In this document: in pieces, positions 38,981-51,094 of the stretch
How positions within the stretch are numbered: position 1 is the stretch's first letter
How the letters are laid out: each line of letters starts with the position of its first letter
Assembly: GCA_001910725.1 (NCBI GenBank)
Contig: MJGA01000031.1
Coordinates: forward strand, 1-64,000
Direction: 5' to 3'
Length of the DNA: 64,000 nt
From: Phanerodontia chrysosporium
Taxonomy: Eukaryota; Basidiomycota; Agaricomycetes; Polyporales; Phanerochaetaceae
Made by a program: the position numbers and the translations under genes
The notes under the pieces: model-generated
What the model was told of the DNA's origin: nothing
Database searches by the model: none
Seen by the model: the letters and a program-made list of their open reading frames with translations, nothing else

Positions 38981-40686
38981 CCCGCGGCAGGTCGTCACAC
39001 CACTCCGGGTGCCTGCTGTCGTCGATGTACTGCGTTCTCTCGGTATTCTAGACGACTGGCAGGTGGTGGTCGATGGCCTACGCAACGGTTTCGATGTCGG
39101 CGCTTCGGCGCCCATTCCGGAGACGGTAATCTGCCCAAACCATTCCTCGTCCTTGATGGTTTGTACTGTCACTGTCTGCTTGTAGTGTACCCACCTCATC
39201 CGTGGCTACTGTACTGTAGGACCCGGAATTCATCGATCGTTACATTGCACAAGAGCAAGCGGCTGGCTGCTACTCACGCGCGTTCGAGCCTACGGAACTC
39301 GAGGCCATCATTGGCCCCTTCCGCACCTCCCCCCTTGGCTTAGTTCCCAAGCCACACTCCGACAAACTACGACTTGTGCAGGACATGTCATACCCGCGCA
39401 ACGACCCATCGCGCCCGTCCGTGAACGACGGGATCGATGCCAACGACTTTCCGACCGAGTGGGGCACCTTCTCGTGCACTGCTCGCATGATTCTGTCCCT
39501 GCCCCCTGGTGCACAGGCTGCGCCCTTCGACATTGCCTCGGCCTACCGAATCACCCCCATCCTGCCCCACCAGCAGAATGCTGTCTGCGTCTACTGGAAG
39601 GGCAAGGTTTACGTCGACCGTGCTGTCATGTTTGGCCTCCGTTCCAGTGCCGGAGTGTTCGGTGCCGTTGCAGACATGCTCTTGGCCATCTACCGGGCAG
39701 CTGGTTTCAACCCAATTTGCAAATGGGTCGACGACTTTCTCGCCATTCGGCTCCCCGAGCAGTCTTGGACGGAGGACGACTTCATTGGCCTAACTGCCCA
39801 CTTTGGCGTCCCGTGGGCTGTCGAGAAGACGCGGCCTCTGTCGACACGCCAGCAATACCTTGGCTTCATTTGGAACCTCGATGCCAAGTCTGTGTCCCTA
39901 CCCGTAGCGAAGCTCGAGGCTGTGCAGGCCCTGCTCGCGGAGTGGCTACGCCCATCTGGGACCTTCACTGTGCGCGACGCTGCCCGCTTGCAAGGCAAGC
40001 TTATCCACGTCTCCTGCATCTACCCACTCCTCCGACCTTTCATTCGCTCTGTCGCCGACTTCATCCGGGATTTTCACAGCCCCCGCGCGCGCCTGCATCC
40101 ACCTGGCGGCCTGCGTCGGGACCTCCAGCGCGTGGTCGAACTTCTTGGCCTCCTTCCCCACGAGCTGCCACTGCAGGACGACGTGCCGTGGGACATCGCC
40201 TGGTGGGGCGATGCGAGCTCCTCGTTCGGCATTGGGGTCTCCGTCGGCCCCTTTTGGAACGTCTGGACCTGGGCACCCGGCTTCCGGGTTGGCCCCAAGC
40301 GTGGTTTTGACATCGGCTGGGCCGAGGCAGTCGCTGTCGAGCTTGGGCTGCTTACGGCGATCCATCACGGCCTGTTGGAAGATCGGCCCCACTCTCAGGC
40401 CCGTCTCCTTGTCCGCTCCGACAACCTGTCCGTCGTCTCCGTTGTCAACTCTGGGCGCAGCAAGGGGCACCGCGTGAACGATGTCCTTCGCCGCATATAC
40501 AACGCCTGTGCCGTCGCTGATGTCCACCTGCATGCGGTTCACGTGCCCAGCCGCGACAACGTCACCGACGCCTTGTCCCGGGGCGACGTTCCTGGCTTCC
40601 TGGCTGGTTTCCCGTCTGCGACAACCCGTTCCTCGCTGCCCTTGCCCCTGCACCTCACCGACAAGCTCCGATTGTGGTCGCAATGA
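38950..40686 (+). CDS. DIRS reverse transcriptase / RNase H
   Basis: Exon 1 (about 38950-39158: RVPAVVDVLRSLGILDDW ... PIPETVICPNHSSSLM) joins exon 2 (39220-40686: DPEFIDRYIAQEQAAG) across an intron GTTTGT...CTGTAG, phase 0. RT: PLGLVPKPHSDKLRLVQD, FDIASAYRITPI, and the catalytic box CKWVDDF (WVDD in place of YVDD). RNase H: WWGDASSSFGIG, WAEAVAVELGLL, VRSDNLSVVSV, VTDALSRG, with the four acidic residues present. No methyltransferase domain follows, unlike DIRS-1. The stop overlaps the recombinase start as ATGA. Confidence 0.88.
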
Positions 40687-41876
40687 CCTTGTTCCCACCT
40701 GTGCCTGGCGCACCCGCTGGCACTTCCTCTGTATCGCTTACTGGTCGCCTGCAGCTGCTCCCATCCCCTCTGCACCCTCCTTGCCGTGCGGATCAGCGCA
40801 TCCTCCTTTGGCGTGGTGTGAATTCCCCGCCTCCCTCCACCCTTGCCGTGCCTGTCCTGCACCGGCTCGCCCAGCTGGCCTCCTCTCACTCCCTCCGAGA
40901 TCCCTCTAGTTATGGAGCCGGCATCCGAAAATTCCATGTCTTCTGCGATGCATTCTCGGTGCCTGAACATGAGCGCCTTCCCGTGTCCTTCGCGCTGCTC
41001 AACTCCTTTGCCTTGTGGGCTGCAGCGGACCCTTCCCGCACCGATCTTTCTGATTTCAATGATGTTCCGTTTGAGCCGGTCTCACCTATCACCGTTTGCA
41101 AGTACCTGTCGGCTATCGCTGCCTGGCACGTCGCGCAGGGCTGGCCTGATCCGCTGTCCCTGGCCGACCAGGAGCGCATCAACTGGCACCTCCGCGGCTT
41201 AGCGAACCTCCAGGGTGCGCGATGACGGCCACCGCGACCTCCAATTACCCTTCCCATGCTTGCTGTATTGCAGAGGGAGCTTAACCTTGCCGATCCATTC
41301 GATGCCTGCGTCTGGGCTATCGCGTCGTGCGCCTTCTGGGGCCTTATGCGCTTTGGGGAGCTGACCGTCAAGTCCAGGGCCGCCTTTGATGCCACCAAGC
41401 ACCTCACCCGCGCCGATGCTGACTACGGGCGCGATCTCGACGGCCAACCGTTCTTCCGCCTCGCTCTGCGTCAGGCGAAGACTGCTCATCTGGGCGAGGT
41501 GCAACATGTCCATCTCGCGGAACAGGCCGCTTTGTGCCCTCACAAGGCCCTCTTCAACCTTGCCGAGGTAGTGCCGGCCGCCGCGGCTGACCCGCTCTTC
41601 AGTTGGCGCGACCGTCAGGGCCGGATCCGGTCCATGGTGCGCGAGCGGGCTCTGGAGCGCATAAACGGCATCCTTGGCCGCCACGGCTGGGGCACCACCT
41701 TCGGGCATTCCTTCCGCATTGGCGGCGCATCCTTTCTTCTGAGCCAAGGCGTATCCCTGGAGATCGTTCACATTCTCGGTCGCTGGCGTTCCCTTGCATA
41801 CGAGGTGTACATCCGGGCGTTTGAGCAGGTCTCGTCGCGTCATGTTGCGCACCTGGAGGACGGCTACCCTTTCTAA
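40683..41876 (+). pseudogene. DIRS tyrosine recombinase with in-frame TGA
   Basis: From the ATG at 40683, overlapping the RT stop. The N-terminal SAM-like DNA-binding half includes SSYGAGIRKFHVFCDAF and ISPITVCKYLSAIAAWHV. The catalytic half includes Arg in FWGLMRFGELTV, the HSFRIGGAS box (His-x-x-Arg), LGRWRS, and the nucleophile Tyr in YEVYIRAF. The frame is the same throughout but has one TGA at 41223-41225 (after LANLQGAR), where family members typically continue Arg-Arg-Pro-Pro. CGA to TGA is a single C-to-T change. It carries out integration of circular DNA without target duplication (family knowledge). Confidence 0.85.
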
Positions 41877-43088
41877 GTTGGGTGAGCGGCTTCACGAGCT
41901 CGCCGCAGTTTTAGCTGCTGACCACTCCGCTCTCAGCAGCATATTGCACGGGAGAGCGGCGTGCTCGTGACGCGTCCGCCGCCCGCTTCGCGGGCGCTTA
42001 CCCAACCTCTCGAGCAGACGTCCACCGCACAGACGGTTCCCCGTCCGCGCTCACGCGTTGGTGACGAGGCTGGACTCGGAGGCGGAAGAAAAGCAACAAG
42101 TGCTAAGCGCTGTTGTGATGCGCAGACTCTGGGATGGAGGAGAACAGCGAGATAATATTTTTGGGATTATTCTACGAGTTTTATACCCTACATAGATTTG
42201 CTTCCATGTATCTAAAGTAGGTAACAATCAAATGAAAAATGCTCGCTCTGAAAAAGGCGGAATCTAATCTAGAGGATTGATAAGGGAGCGCTGGGGATTG
42301 ATAACTACGGAATCTAATCTAATGATTACTCAGAGCGGAAAAGAGGAATGGGGAAGGCGGCGAGACTTGTCCCGCCGCGAGACCTTGTAAGGATACGCCG
42401 ACGGCGCATCTTTTGATGGGCGCTCGGCGCTTCAGCCCTCCGGGCGCGCCGGAGCTTTTGACTTCCGTCTGCACGACGGTTTTGAGTGCGCCCTGGCGGG
42501 GCGACTTTCAACAAGCGCCCAATAATCGCCCGCGCTCTCAGCCATCTGCCAAAATGTCGAGAAGTGTCTATTGAATTGGCATGTACAGGTACACCGTCAT
42601 TATGTATTGTTACGAGTCAGATTCTCGTGCTGGGCTATGCGGTCGGCGTGAGGCATAAGAAATCGAAAGCAATTATCGTATGTACATGAATCATTAGCGT
42701 AGATCATGGCAGGACTTTGGCACTGCATGAAGATCCCCGCTGTTTGTCAGAGACAGACGGTCGAGTGTCGTATACAGGTCCGTTATGGTACGTGCAAGAG
42801 CGAGCTGTGCAGGGAGAGCATCATTATGTGTTATGGTAAATGCGGAAAAGATTCGAGCGGGGGAGGAAAAAGTGAAGATTGTACAGTGTGCCGTGCCCGA
42901 GCGCGAGATAAACATGTGCAGAGATGCCGAGTGGAAAGATGCTACACGAGAGAGAATCCGAGAGTTCCGGGCCATTGCGATGTAGGAGATGTGTTGCACT
43001 GGAAGAAGTGTCCAAGCCTTGCGTTGCGTTTCATTCCCTTTGTTCCTTTGTTACGACCAAGATTCTGACGAGAAAACGTACGAAACGT
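41877..43088. other. No gene; DIRS right end and repeats
   Basis: Holds the inverted repeat at 41878/42006 and two copies each of CGGAATCTAATCTA and GGATTGATAA (42258-42322). A GC-rich segment at 42350-42530 was also examined. No coding frame was convincing. Confidence 0.5.
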
Positions 43089-46000
43089 TCATAGGTGCGC
43101 GGCGGGCATCCACCCATCCTCTGCACTTGCGCGGCGTTTGCAAAACGAGGGAAGCTCTGCAGGACCGGCAATGTCGATGCCGAGGACAAACGCGTCGTCA
43201 TCCTCCTTAGCATCCGCAACTCTCTCCTCTTCTTCCTCTTCCTCATCTTCGTCTCCTGAATACACATCAAACAGTTCGACCTTTGTCTGCGCCTCGAGCA
43301 TTCCGAATTCTATCTTGTCCGCCTCAGCATCTGCCGCGCACAGCAGGTCCGCAGTCGACGCGCTCCGGGCGCCGTGCAGCATGTACGGTGTACCCGGTGC
43401 AGGAAGCAGCGGGGCATGTGCAGGGGCAAGACCTCCCGGGTATGATGCGCTTACAGGACCAAGGAGCGGCACCGCGGGTGGTGGAAGGCCCATCGTGACC
43501 GGGGCGGGCAGCAGTGGTCCGCTGCTCGACGCTGTTACAGCGCCCATGCTCATACTCCGGGTTCGAGGGCGTGCGCGGACGGGCACTGATGTGCGTCGGT
43601 GGCGTGTGAGCGGCGCGTGGAGCCCATCCTCCGCCGAGCTAAGCGCTAATGCTTCCTCGTCGGACGGTCCACCTCCGGGCGCGGCTGGAGGATCCACAGC
43701 CCGAAGAGAAGCGTCTTCTCGAGGCGGCTCTTCTTCCTGCGGCGTGGCTCGCGAGGGGCTGGTGAGGGCAGTGCCGAAAAACGGACTCTCGGCGCACGAG
43801 TTGGCGGGGGAGATGGGGCTACCGACAAAGGTGGTGGTGTCGCTGAAGGGGCTGGTGGCGAGAAAGCTACGGTCGCCGTCCTCGTCCTCGCTGCTGTCCT
43901 CCTCTTCCTCGCAGACTGGAAATAACCGCATGATGTTGCTTTCGGCGGTGGTGACGACCAAACTCCCCCGCTTCTTCTTGACGCCCTGGACGCCCTCGAG
44001 CTCAAAGGCCTTCTCGGTATCGAGATCTTCAAGAGTGATGACCTTGCCTGTCGCAAGCGCGCTGCGGCGGTCGGGTATGGCCAATGAACAGAAGCGCACA
44101 GCCGCTCCGCCCATGAATGCACGGTTGCTCCACGCACGGCGGCGGCTCTTCGCCTCGAGCACGTTGAGCAGCTGCTTCTCATCGGCCTGGGCCGCAGCAT
44201 GCTGACTTGCGAGGCGCGCAAGAATGCCGAGCAGTCGTGCACGCTCGCCGGAGAGCGCGGTGTAAGCCGCGATTGGCAGCGTAGACGGTGTAGGCGAGCT
44301 TTGCGAGCATCCTGGCGACGAAAGGGCCGAGCCAGGAGACGGTGTCAGCGAACGTGACGTCGGGCCCATGGACAGCGGCGTGAGTGTAGGGCGGTACGCT
44401 GGGGGAGCATCCCGGGCAAGCTGGCTGGGCAGCGGGGCGGCTGGGTGGTTTTGATGTGCTCGAGTGGCGGTTGCTTGGTCAGGACTGGACGGCGCGGGGG
44501 CGAACTCGCGAGAGGGGCCGGTTCGAAGTCACTACTCTGTTCCTGAACGCCCGAGAAGTACTCTCCACGCTCAGGTTCAGCGAGCGGCGGGGTCGCAGGC
44601 GCACGGATGCACGCCGAGTCGAAGCTTGTTGCCTCGCTCGGCGTGTGGACACTGCTACCGTCCGTCTCAGTGCTGCCGGCGCTGCTGCTTGTTCCCGTGC
44701 TTGTACGGTCCTCGGCGTCGTCTTCGGGTTCCTCCGTGAGAGGGACGTCCTCGAGCTGCTCGTCCTCGAAGCCATCAAAGAACGGCGCAGGCTCGTCAAC
44801 GATGGCACCTGTGCTCGTGCCCCACTCGCCGACGACACCAGAAAAGCCGGAGATTGGTGGGGACACGCTGACGCTCGAAAGCAGCGGGCCCTCGATGGGC
44901 GAGAAACCCATGCGTGCGCCGACGCTGTGGCTAGTGCTGGGGATGCGACGCGGTGGGGTTGGCGGGAGCGCATGCATGCTGTGCAGAACGACGCGCATCT
45001 CACGCATCTCGGCCTCGACGCGGGTGAGCAAGGAGCGCGTGACCCAGGTGACGTATCCGCCCTCGTTCGCGCGGCCGAAGCTGATCTCATCATCCTCTTC
45101 GTCGTCATCGTGGCCGGTTGCGAACTGCTGGTGAAGCGCGGCGGCGTCAGTGCCGCGGAGAATATCGGAGGCGCGCAGCACGCCAACGCTCGGGCTGCGT
45201 GAGACGCAGTGCACGCGCATGCTCGCGTCGCTTAGGCTGAAGTCGCTGCTCCGTGTGGTAAGTGCGCTGTTGACGCTGCGAAGGCGACGGCTGGCCACGA
45301 TCGCACCGTCACTCTCGACACTGCGAACTCGACGAGGTGCCCGCGTCAGCGGGACCCGTGGTGGGAGAGCGTCTGGCGTCTTCAGCTTTGCCAGAACATA
45401 TCGCCGGAAGACGTCGACAAGGGTCGCGCGAGCCCGGCGTCGGAGGTCGCTGCTGCTCAGAGGCGGGTCCTGGTGAGGCGCAATGGCGAGCTGCGGATGC
45501 ACGACGTGCGGTGGCGATGGTGAAGGTGAACGGCTGGACGGTGCACTGTGTGACGTCGGGGCTTCGAGCTCTGCGCGAGGCGACGGAGACGGTGGTGGCG
45601 AACGCGAGCGAGCGTTCTTTGGCGAGATGAACGATCTGCGGAGAGGATGTCAGTACTGTCGTTTACCGCGGCAACAAAATACCCACGCCAACGCAACCAA
45701 AGACATCAGCAGACTCCCTCGCTTCTTGTGTTTCCCCTTCTTACTGCTCTCCTCTTCTACTTCCTCTTTTCTCTCCTCCTTGACTCCCTTCGCCTTCTTC
45801 CCCTTTCCTCTCTTGGTCTCGACGTGGCCAGGCACGTGCGCCTCCGCGTCCCTCCCAAACTCCTCATCCAAACTCCTCCTCCTCCCCTTGTCAGCCCTAT
45901 CCCGCACCTCCTCGTAGCTGTAGCTACGCTGCATCGGCACGAGACCGGGACCCGCACTGTGGCGCTTGCGCTCCTTCTCCTTGGGCGCAGCCGGGTAGCG

Positions 46001-46675
46001 ATCGTAGCGCTCGAAGCCACCGCACGCGCCGTGACGCGCCTCCGCGAACGCGAACCGCTCGTGGTACGTGTGGCGCCGTTCGCGTTCGCGGCGCTCGCGC
46101 TCGCCCGCGGCCGCGCTCTCGTTGACGTCGCGCAGGACGCTCTGCAGGGCCGCATGGCACGCCGCCGCGTCGCTGCCCGCGCTGTCTTCCTCTGCGCCAG
46201 GGGCGTCCCAGACCCAGCTGACCTCGCGCCCGTCGACGTACCGGCAGAGCACGCGCACGCGACGCGGGCACGCGTCGAGCGGGTTTTCGCACTCCTCGGC
46301 GGGGGTCGCGATGTCGCCGGCTGTGGCGCTGCCGTCGGAGAGGTCGAACACGACCTCGCTCAGCACCGCGGCGATCCATGTCGCCTTGTCGAGCGCGTGC
46401 GGGGTCAGGCTGCCCTGGCCATTGTTCGACCCGGTGCCTGCAGGCGCGCCGAGGCCTGCGAGCGCAGGACTCAGCCCGGATCCGCGTCCGAGCGGCAGCG
46501 GGCCGTCGACGCGGGCAAGGATGTTGTGTTCAGCGTCGAGAAGGCTCTCTTCGACAACGAGCTTCAGGAGAGCCGCGTAACTCGCGGGCAACGGTAGGTT
46601 GGATGGTGGAGCGGGGTACGCGAGGGTGAAGAGGACCGTCGGGAGCGGGTGGGGCGGCAAGAGCTTGAGTTGCAT
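43089..46675 (-). CDS. Hypothetical low-complexity protein, 1149 aa
   Basis: Exons 45687-46675, 44398-45635 and 43089-44311 join in phase through introns 45636-45686 (GTGGGT...CCGCAG, TACTGAC branch) and 44312-44397 (GTACCG...GCCAG, GCTGAC branch), for 3450 nt exactly. N-terminus MQLKLLPPHPLPTVLFTLAY. The middle is rich in Ser, Pro and acidic residues (GHDDDEEDDEISFG). Near the C-terminus is a conserved-looking block (SGERARLLGILARLASQHAA ... NRAFMGGAAVRFCSLAIPD) and an acidic patch. Little structure is apparent outside the first 180 residues and this block. No named domain was recognised; it could act as a signalling scaffold, but that is a guess. Long antisense frames here come from GC bias. 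Confidence 0.65.
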
Positions 46676-48580
46676 GGTGGGTACGGATTACTGTGGAGTG
46701 GGGATGGTGGCGCAATACACAAGTTGTACAGAGACAGCTACTGCGACTGTCAGCGTTGCGATGTGGATGGTCAGAAGGGGCGAACGAACCTTTCACAAAA
46801 TTACTACAAGAAGGAACAACTTTTGATGCTTGATTATGACGAGAGCAAAGGGCGTCTCGTCGGGGATTATGTGCGCGTGTGCGTGTGATTATCTTGGCAA
46901 GGACCGTTGGTGGATTACGACGAAAGTAGCACAGCCTCGGTGGAAATTATGAAAGCGAGAGGCACGCGGAGTGGACGTCGCTGAATATGCCTAAATGGTC
47001 GAGCTGATGAAGACATGTTAGCACGTTGTTTTGGTAAAGTTGCGATAGGTAAGGAACAAAGAAACAAAGGCGACATAAGGCTGTAAAGTCCGCATACCAT
47101 CCATGGAAGAAATTCAGCAGTCAAGCTTCCTGTCAACCTGGCGACAACACGGGCGCAGTGCAAGTGGACATCAAGCCCATTCCTGGGTGTCCTCGGTGGA
47201 CGAATGGTTGAGCAATGCCGTTTTCGGCAATCCATTCCCGTAGCCGGCGATGCCAGCCTCGAGAGCTGTACAACCGCTCATGCTGCGAATACCCCTAGGG
47301 GAAACAGCGCTGGCACGACAGCATGATGTCCCCAGCCGGTCTGGTCTGCCTTGCTGGGGTGACCCTAGATACAGACCCACAGCCAAGATGTCGCTCTTCG
47401 GGATGGCGCAGGGCAGGGAGGACAAAAGAGAATATGTGCTCACCGATGCCTTCCTCTAAAAACGACCGGGTGATGAAAGCCTGCAGAGATTATCAGCGTC
47501 ATTGTCACTCGAGTGCGGGATGAAACTGAAATCCTAAAAAGTCGGAAGTAGACAACAATAAAACAAAGTAGCAACGGTGCAGGGTCGCACTGATGAGCTC
47601 GCAGCACGTGTATAGGGGGCGTACGTAACAATTCGATGAAGCATGCAAACAGCGAGGGGAGCATACACGAGGGCACACCGGCGTACACAGGAGTCCACGG
47701 CGGCTCGGAGGTGTGTGTCGGAACGTGGAGTTCAGAACGCAAATTGCCTCCGCATCCCGGGCGCCCGGATGGGAAAGTTTCAAAGCGGTGTGGGATTGTC
47801 GAGGGCAAGAAAGGGAAAGGGTGAAGGGACGGGATGCACATGAGGAGATACGTACCGAATCTTGAACGGCTGCGATGAAAGCGACCCGGAAGACGTTGAC
47901 GGAAAGACGAGCTCTGGCGGTTGCGCTTGGTCAGGAACCGCTCTGAAAGATGCACGGCGGGACAGAAAACGCCGGATTATAGATATAAAATAAAGCAAAG
48001 AGGGAGTGCGGGGAGATGAACGCGGAAGCAAAAAGGCAGGGACGGGAGGGAGAGAGGGAGGGGATGGGGTGATGGGGGATTATGGCCAATCATCGGAAGA
48101 GAAAAGACGGCAGCGAAAAGGAAACATACCGAAGGCAACCGCTTGCGGGTACGGCGACAAGGAAGAGACGACGGGGGCACGCTGCGTCGTCGCGGTTCGC
48201 TGGCGGCGGCTGCTTCGCTTCGGGAGGTCGGCGGGGGCGTGCTGGCCGACGGCTCGGGTCGCGTGGGCGGCGTTGGCGGCGACGAGGACGACCGAGGAAG
48301 CGAGCTCGTGGTCGTCGAGAGAGAGGGCGACGCAGGCGAGAGCAGAGCGAGGCGAGACTCTGGCGAGAGAGAGTCCCCCGTGCGCCCGCGCAAGCGAGAC
48401 CGCGAAAGCCGTTCATGCGCGACCGGCCCCGCCTCGCAGTTTTGATCCCGCGGCAGGCGTCCATTGGCCAGCAATCCCGCCATCAGCTACCCATATATGG
48501 ACATGGGCGGGGCGCCCGTCCGCTCCGGACTTGCGAGCCTGGCGCTGTTGTCCTCGTCTTCGTCTTTGTCCTCGTCCTCC
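46676..48580. other. 1.9-kb region without a confident gene
   Basis: Lies between the start of the 1149-aa gene (minus) and PNP (plus). Frames in 47.4-48.5 kb are long only through GC bias and overlap on all strands. An ATG in frame at 48464 could extend PNP. Confidence 0.5.
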
Positions 48581-49795
48581 ATGTCTGTCCCTTCGTCGGT
48601 TCCTCCGCACGCGCCGGCGAGCGTACCACCGTTTGCCGAGGCCCTCGACACCCTCGCGCAGCTGCTTCCCGCCAAGCTGCTCAAGCCACGCGTCGGCATC
48701 GTCTGCGGATCTGGGCTGAGCACCCTCGCAAAGAGCCTCCGCGATGTGGTCGAGGTGCCGTACGAAAAGCTTGCAGGCTTTGGCCAGAACACCGTGCAGG
48801 GACACCGTAGTGCGCTGGCGTTTGGCCTCATCGGCGACGTGCCTGTCGTGGCAATGCTCGGGAGGGTGCGTCTGCTGCCTCTGACCTCGGTGCTCGAACT
48901 GACCCCGGACAGTTCCATCCGTACGAGGGACACCCTCTGCGCACCGTCACCTACCCCATCCGCCTCCTCGCAAAGCTCGGCGTGAAGGAACTGCTCATCA
49001 CGAACGCCTCGGGTGGGCTCAACCCTTCCTACGACGTTGGCTCCAGTGCGCCCTCTCCCTCCTCTCGCTTGCCTACACGCTGACACCCCGCAGTCGTGCT
49101 CATCGCCGACCATCTCGCCGTGCCAAACCTCGCGGGCCCGCTCAACGCTCTCTTCGGCCCGACGCTCAGCCCCGACTACCCGCGCTTCGTACCGCTCAGC
49201 GACGCATACAGCCGGCGCGTCCGCAAGGAGGTCCTGCGCTCCGCGTACGAGCTCGCGAAGGAGGGTGTCTTTGGTGAGGACGCGAAGCAGAAGGCTCTCG
49301 GTGTGTAATCTTCTCTTGGGCTGGATATATGCGCGGCTTACCTCCAGTGCCAGCTTCATCACCCACCCTGCCGCTCCACGAAGGTACATACGCGTATGTT
49401 TCAGGCCCAACCTACGAGACGCCCGCCGAAGGCCGCTTCCTGCGCTCAGCCGGCGCAGACGTCGTCGGCATGAGCACCGTCCCCGAGGTGCTCGCTGCAC
49501 GCGAAGAGGGCGTCGAGCTCGCCGTCCTCACCCTCGTCACGAACCGCGTCGTCGTCGGCGCCAAGGAGGACGGCTGGGTCGGCGAGGAGATCATTAACGA
49601 GGTGCGTCCCGCCTTCTGCTTGCGCCCGCGACGCGACGCTAACGAGCGCGCCAGATCGTGGGCAAGGACGTCCCGCCAAAGGTCACCGAGACGGTCTCAC
49701 ACGAAGAGGTGCTCGAAGTTGGCAAGCTTCGTGCCGAGGTCATGCGTCAGCTCGTCGAGCGCACCGTGCTGCGCCTCGCCGCTTCGCGTAACTAA
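48581..49795 (+). CDS. PNP1: Purine nucleoside phosphorylase
   Basis: Phosphorolysis of inosine and guanosine to base plus ribose-1-phosphate (purine salvage, cytosol). Five exons: 48581-48865, 48913-49045, 49094-49300, 49354-49601 and 49655-49795, 337 aa in phase. Landmarks: VGIVCGSGLSTLAKSL (phosphate loop), GFGQNTVQGH, FHPYEGHPLRTVTYPIRLL, LLITNASGGLN, VLIADHLAVPNLAGP, YVSGPTYETPAEGRFLR, VGMSTVPEVLAA and ELAVLTLVTNR. All match trimeric PNPs. The start chosen gives MSVPSSVPP; an ATG at 48464 is in frame but adds a Ser-rich stretch not typical of the family. Length and motifs indicate a functional enzyme. Confidence 0.92.
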
Positions 49796-51094
49796 TCACA
49801 GCTAGGTTGTTTGATCGGCCTGCTTATGTTGTGCCTCTGCTGATACCGCGTAGGTCTTCTTGGATATACGACAATGTAGACATAGACGAGACACAATGTA
49901 ACATGATATCACACAAACGCGTCTGCACACTCGGACATGGCTCGGGCGTGCCCGGCCCCCCTCTTGGTCGGTCTGCAGTCCTTGCCAACACGACGGGCCA
50001 GGCCATCAGTCTTTCTTTCGCGACTGGACATCGGACAGAACCGCCGTTCCACTAGGGTTGGTGTCACCGTCTGTGCCCGCCTGCCCTTCACTGAGCGTCT
50101 GTGCAGGTCTCATTGCGCGGCACGCCCGCCATGCCTGATGCGTTTGGATTCTCCTGCAACAGAGCCTCCAGCGTTCGCTCGGCCAAGCCACAGCTGACCC
50201 CGAGCAGCAACGACCGCGATCCAGGGGCCCCGGACATTCGCGGGTGAGATGGGCTGTGTGTGCAATCAACGAGCCGGGGGACGAGACACATGCGCGACCC
50301 ACCGTACTTACCCCGCGAATTCCAGGGTGCCAATCCTTCACGGCGCGCCCCGTGCCGCGGGAAGCGTTGGCGGGCAGACGCAGACCCACTACTGTACCGG
50401 CGATCGCGTCTTGCTCCGCAGCGTCTATGTGTGTGGCGGCCGCATCCGTCTGAAACGGATGTGGCGTCCTCGTTTCGGCGTCCCGCCGCTGTGCAGCAGC
50501 CGCGGCGCGGCGGGGGTCATTTGCGCCTCGACGTCGGTCCTGGCCGCCCAGCACGTCTCGCCGCCGCTCTGGCTCTGCCGCTGGATTGAAGCCCAAGTCC
50601 GCCGTCGGGCTGCACAGGACTGTACCGCGGGCGGCAGGGTGTGCAATGCGGTCGCGCACGGGCTGTGACCCACGATTGGCGCCGGGCTTGGCTCGGTGGG
50701 CGGCGTGCGTCCACCGAGGTCAGATTCTCTCCTCGCGGTCATGCGCTGAGCGTAGCGTGCCATGCCGCGACAGCAAGGCTGGACACGACACGGCGCTTCT
50801 GTGCTAAGCGACATGTCTCCGCCGGCGCGCTGTGACTTTTTCAGCCGATCAGCTCCGTCCTACCTACGAACACTGCAGTGGTACGGTGGTGTGTCTTCAG
50901 TGTCTCCTGCCCTCTCCGTAAGGCCTTCGGCAGCCCGAGAGGAGCCCGAGCCTGTCGTTCTCAATGCCACTGCGCGAAACGACCGCCGCGCACATGCCCT
51001 GTTTCTGAGTGGAGGCTGTCTCATGGCCTGCTTGGACTATAAAGACTAGGGCTTCGCGCCAAGATGTTTCCATCGGCGACATCCCCGCATTACC
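49796..51094 (+). promoter_or_regulatory. Upstream region of first GMC gene
   Basis: TATAAAG at 51038-51044, 57 bp before the ATG. Two inverted repeats shared with the second GMC gene: CATCCGT-ctgaa-ACGGATG at 50443-50461 and CTCGGTGG...CCACCGAG at 50692-50718. CGG/CCG-type dyads are commonly bound by Zn2Cys6 regulators (inference). No gene was seen in the region. Confidence 0.55.

Larger units (their letters stand above)
36381..42010 (+). mobile_element. DIRS-like tyrosine-recombinase retrotransposon
   Basis: Order on the plus strand: structured 5' region, gag with zinc knuckle, RT/RNase H, tyrosine recombinase. Integrase and protease of the LTR type are absent, as expected for DIRS. It contains a spliceosomal intron (39159-39219). 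The copy is damaged: a TIR element lies in gag (36835-37673), a gag frame change occurs near 38000-38050, and a TGA lies inside the recombinase at 41223. The ends are not certain. An inverted repeat (AGTTGGGTGAGCG at 41878 against CGCTTACCCAACCT near 41998) marks the right side. Confidence 0.85.

Noticed and set aside
43138..45200. Long antisense plus-strand ORFs (355 and 248 codons) opposite the 1149-aa gene
   Set aside because: Ser/Arg-biased shadows of GC-rich coding sequence on the other strand. No domain, and they conflict with the well-phased minus-strand model.
47440..48483. Minus-strand ORFs upstream of PNP (171 and 168 codons)
   Set aside because: Composition-driven, overlapping frames on both strands, no splice-consistent gene and no recognisable domain.
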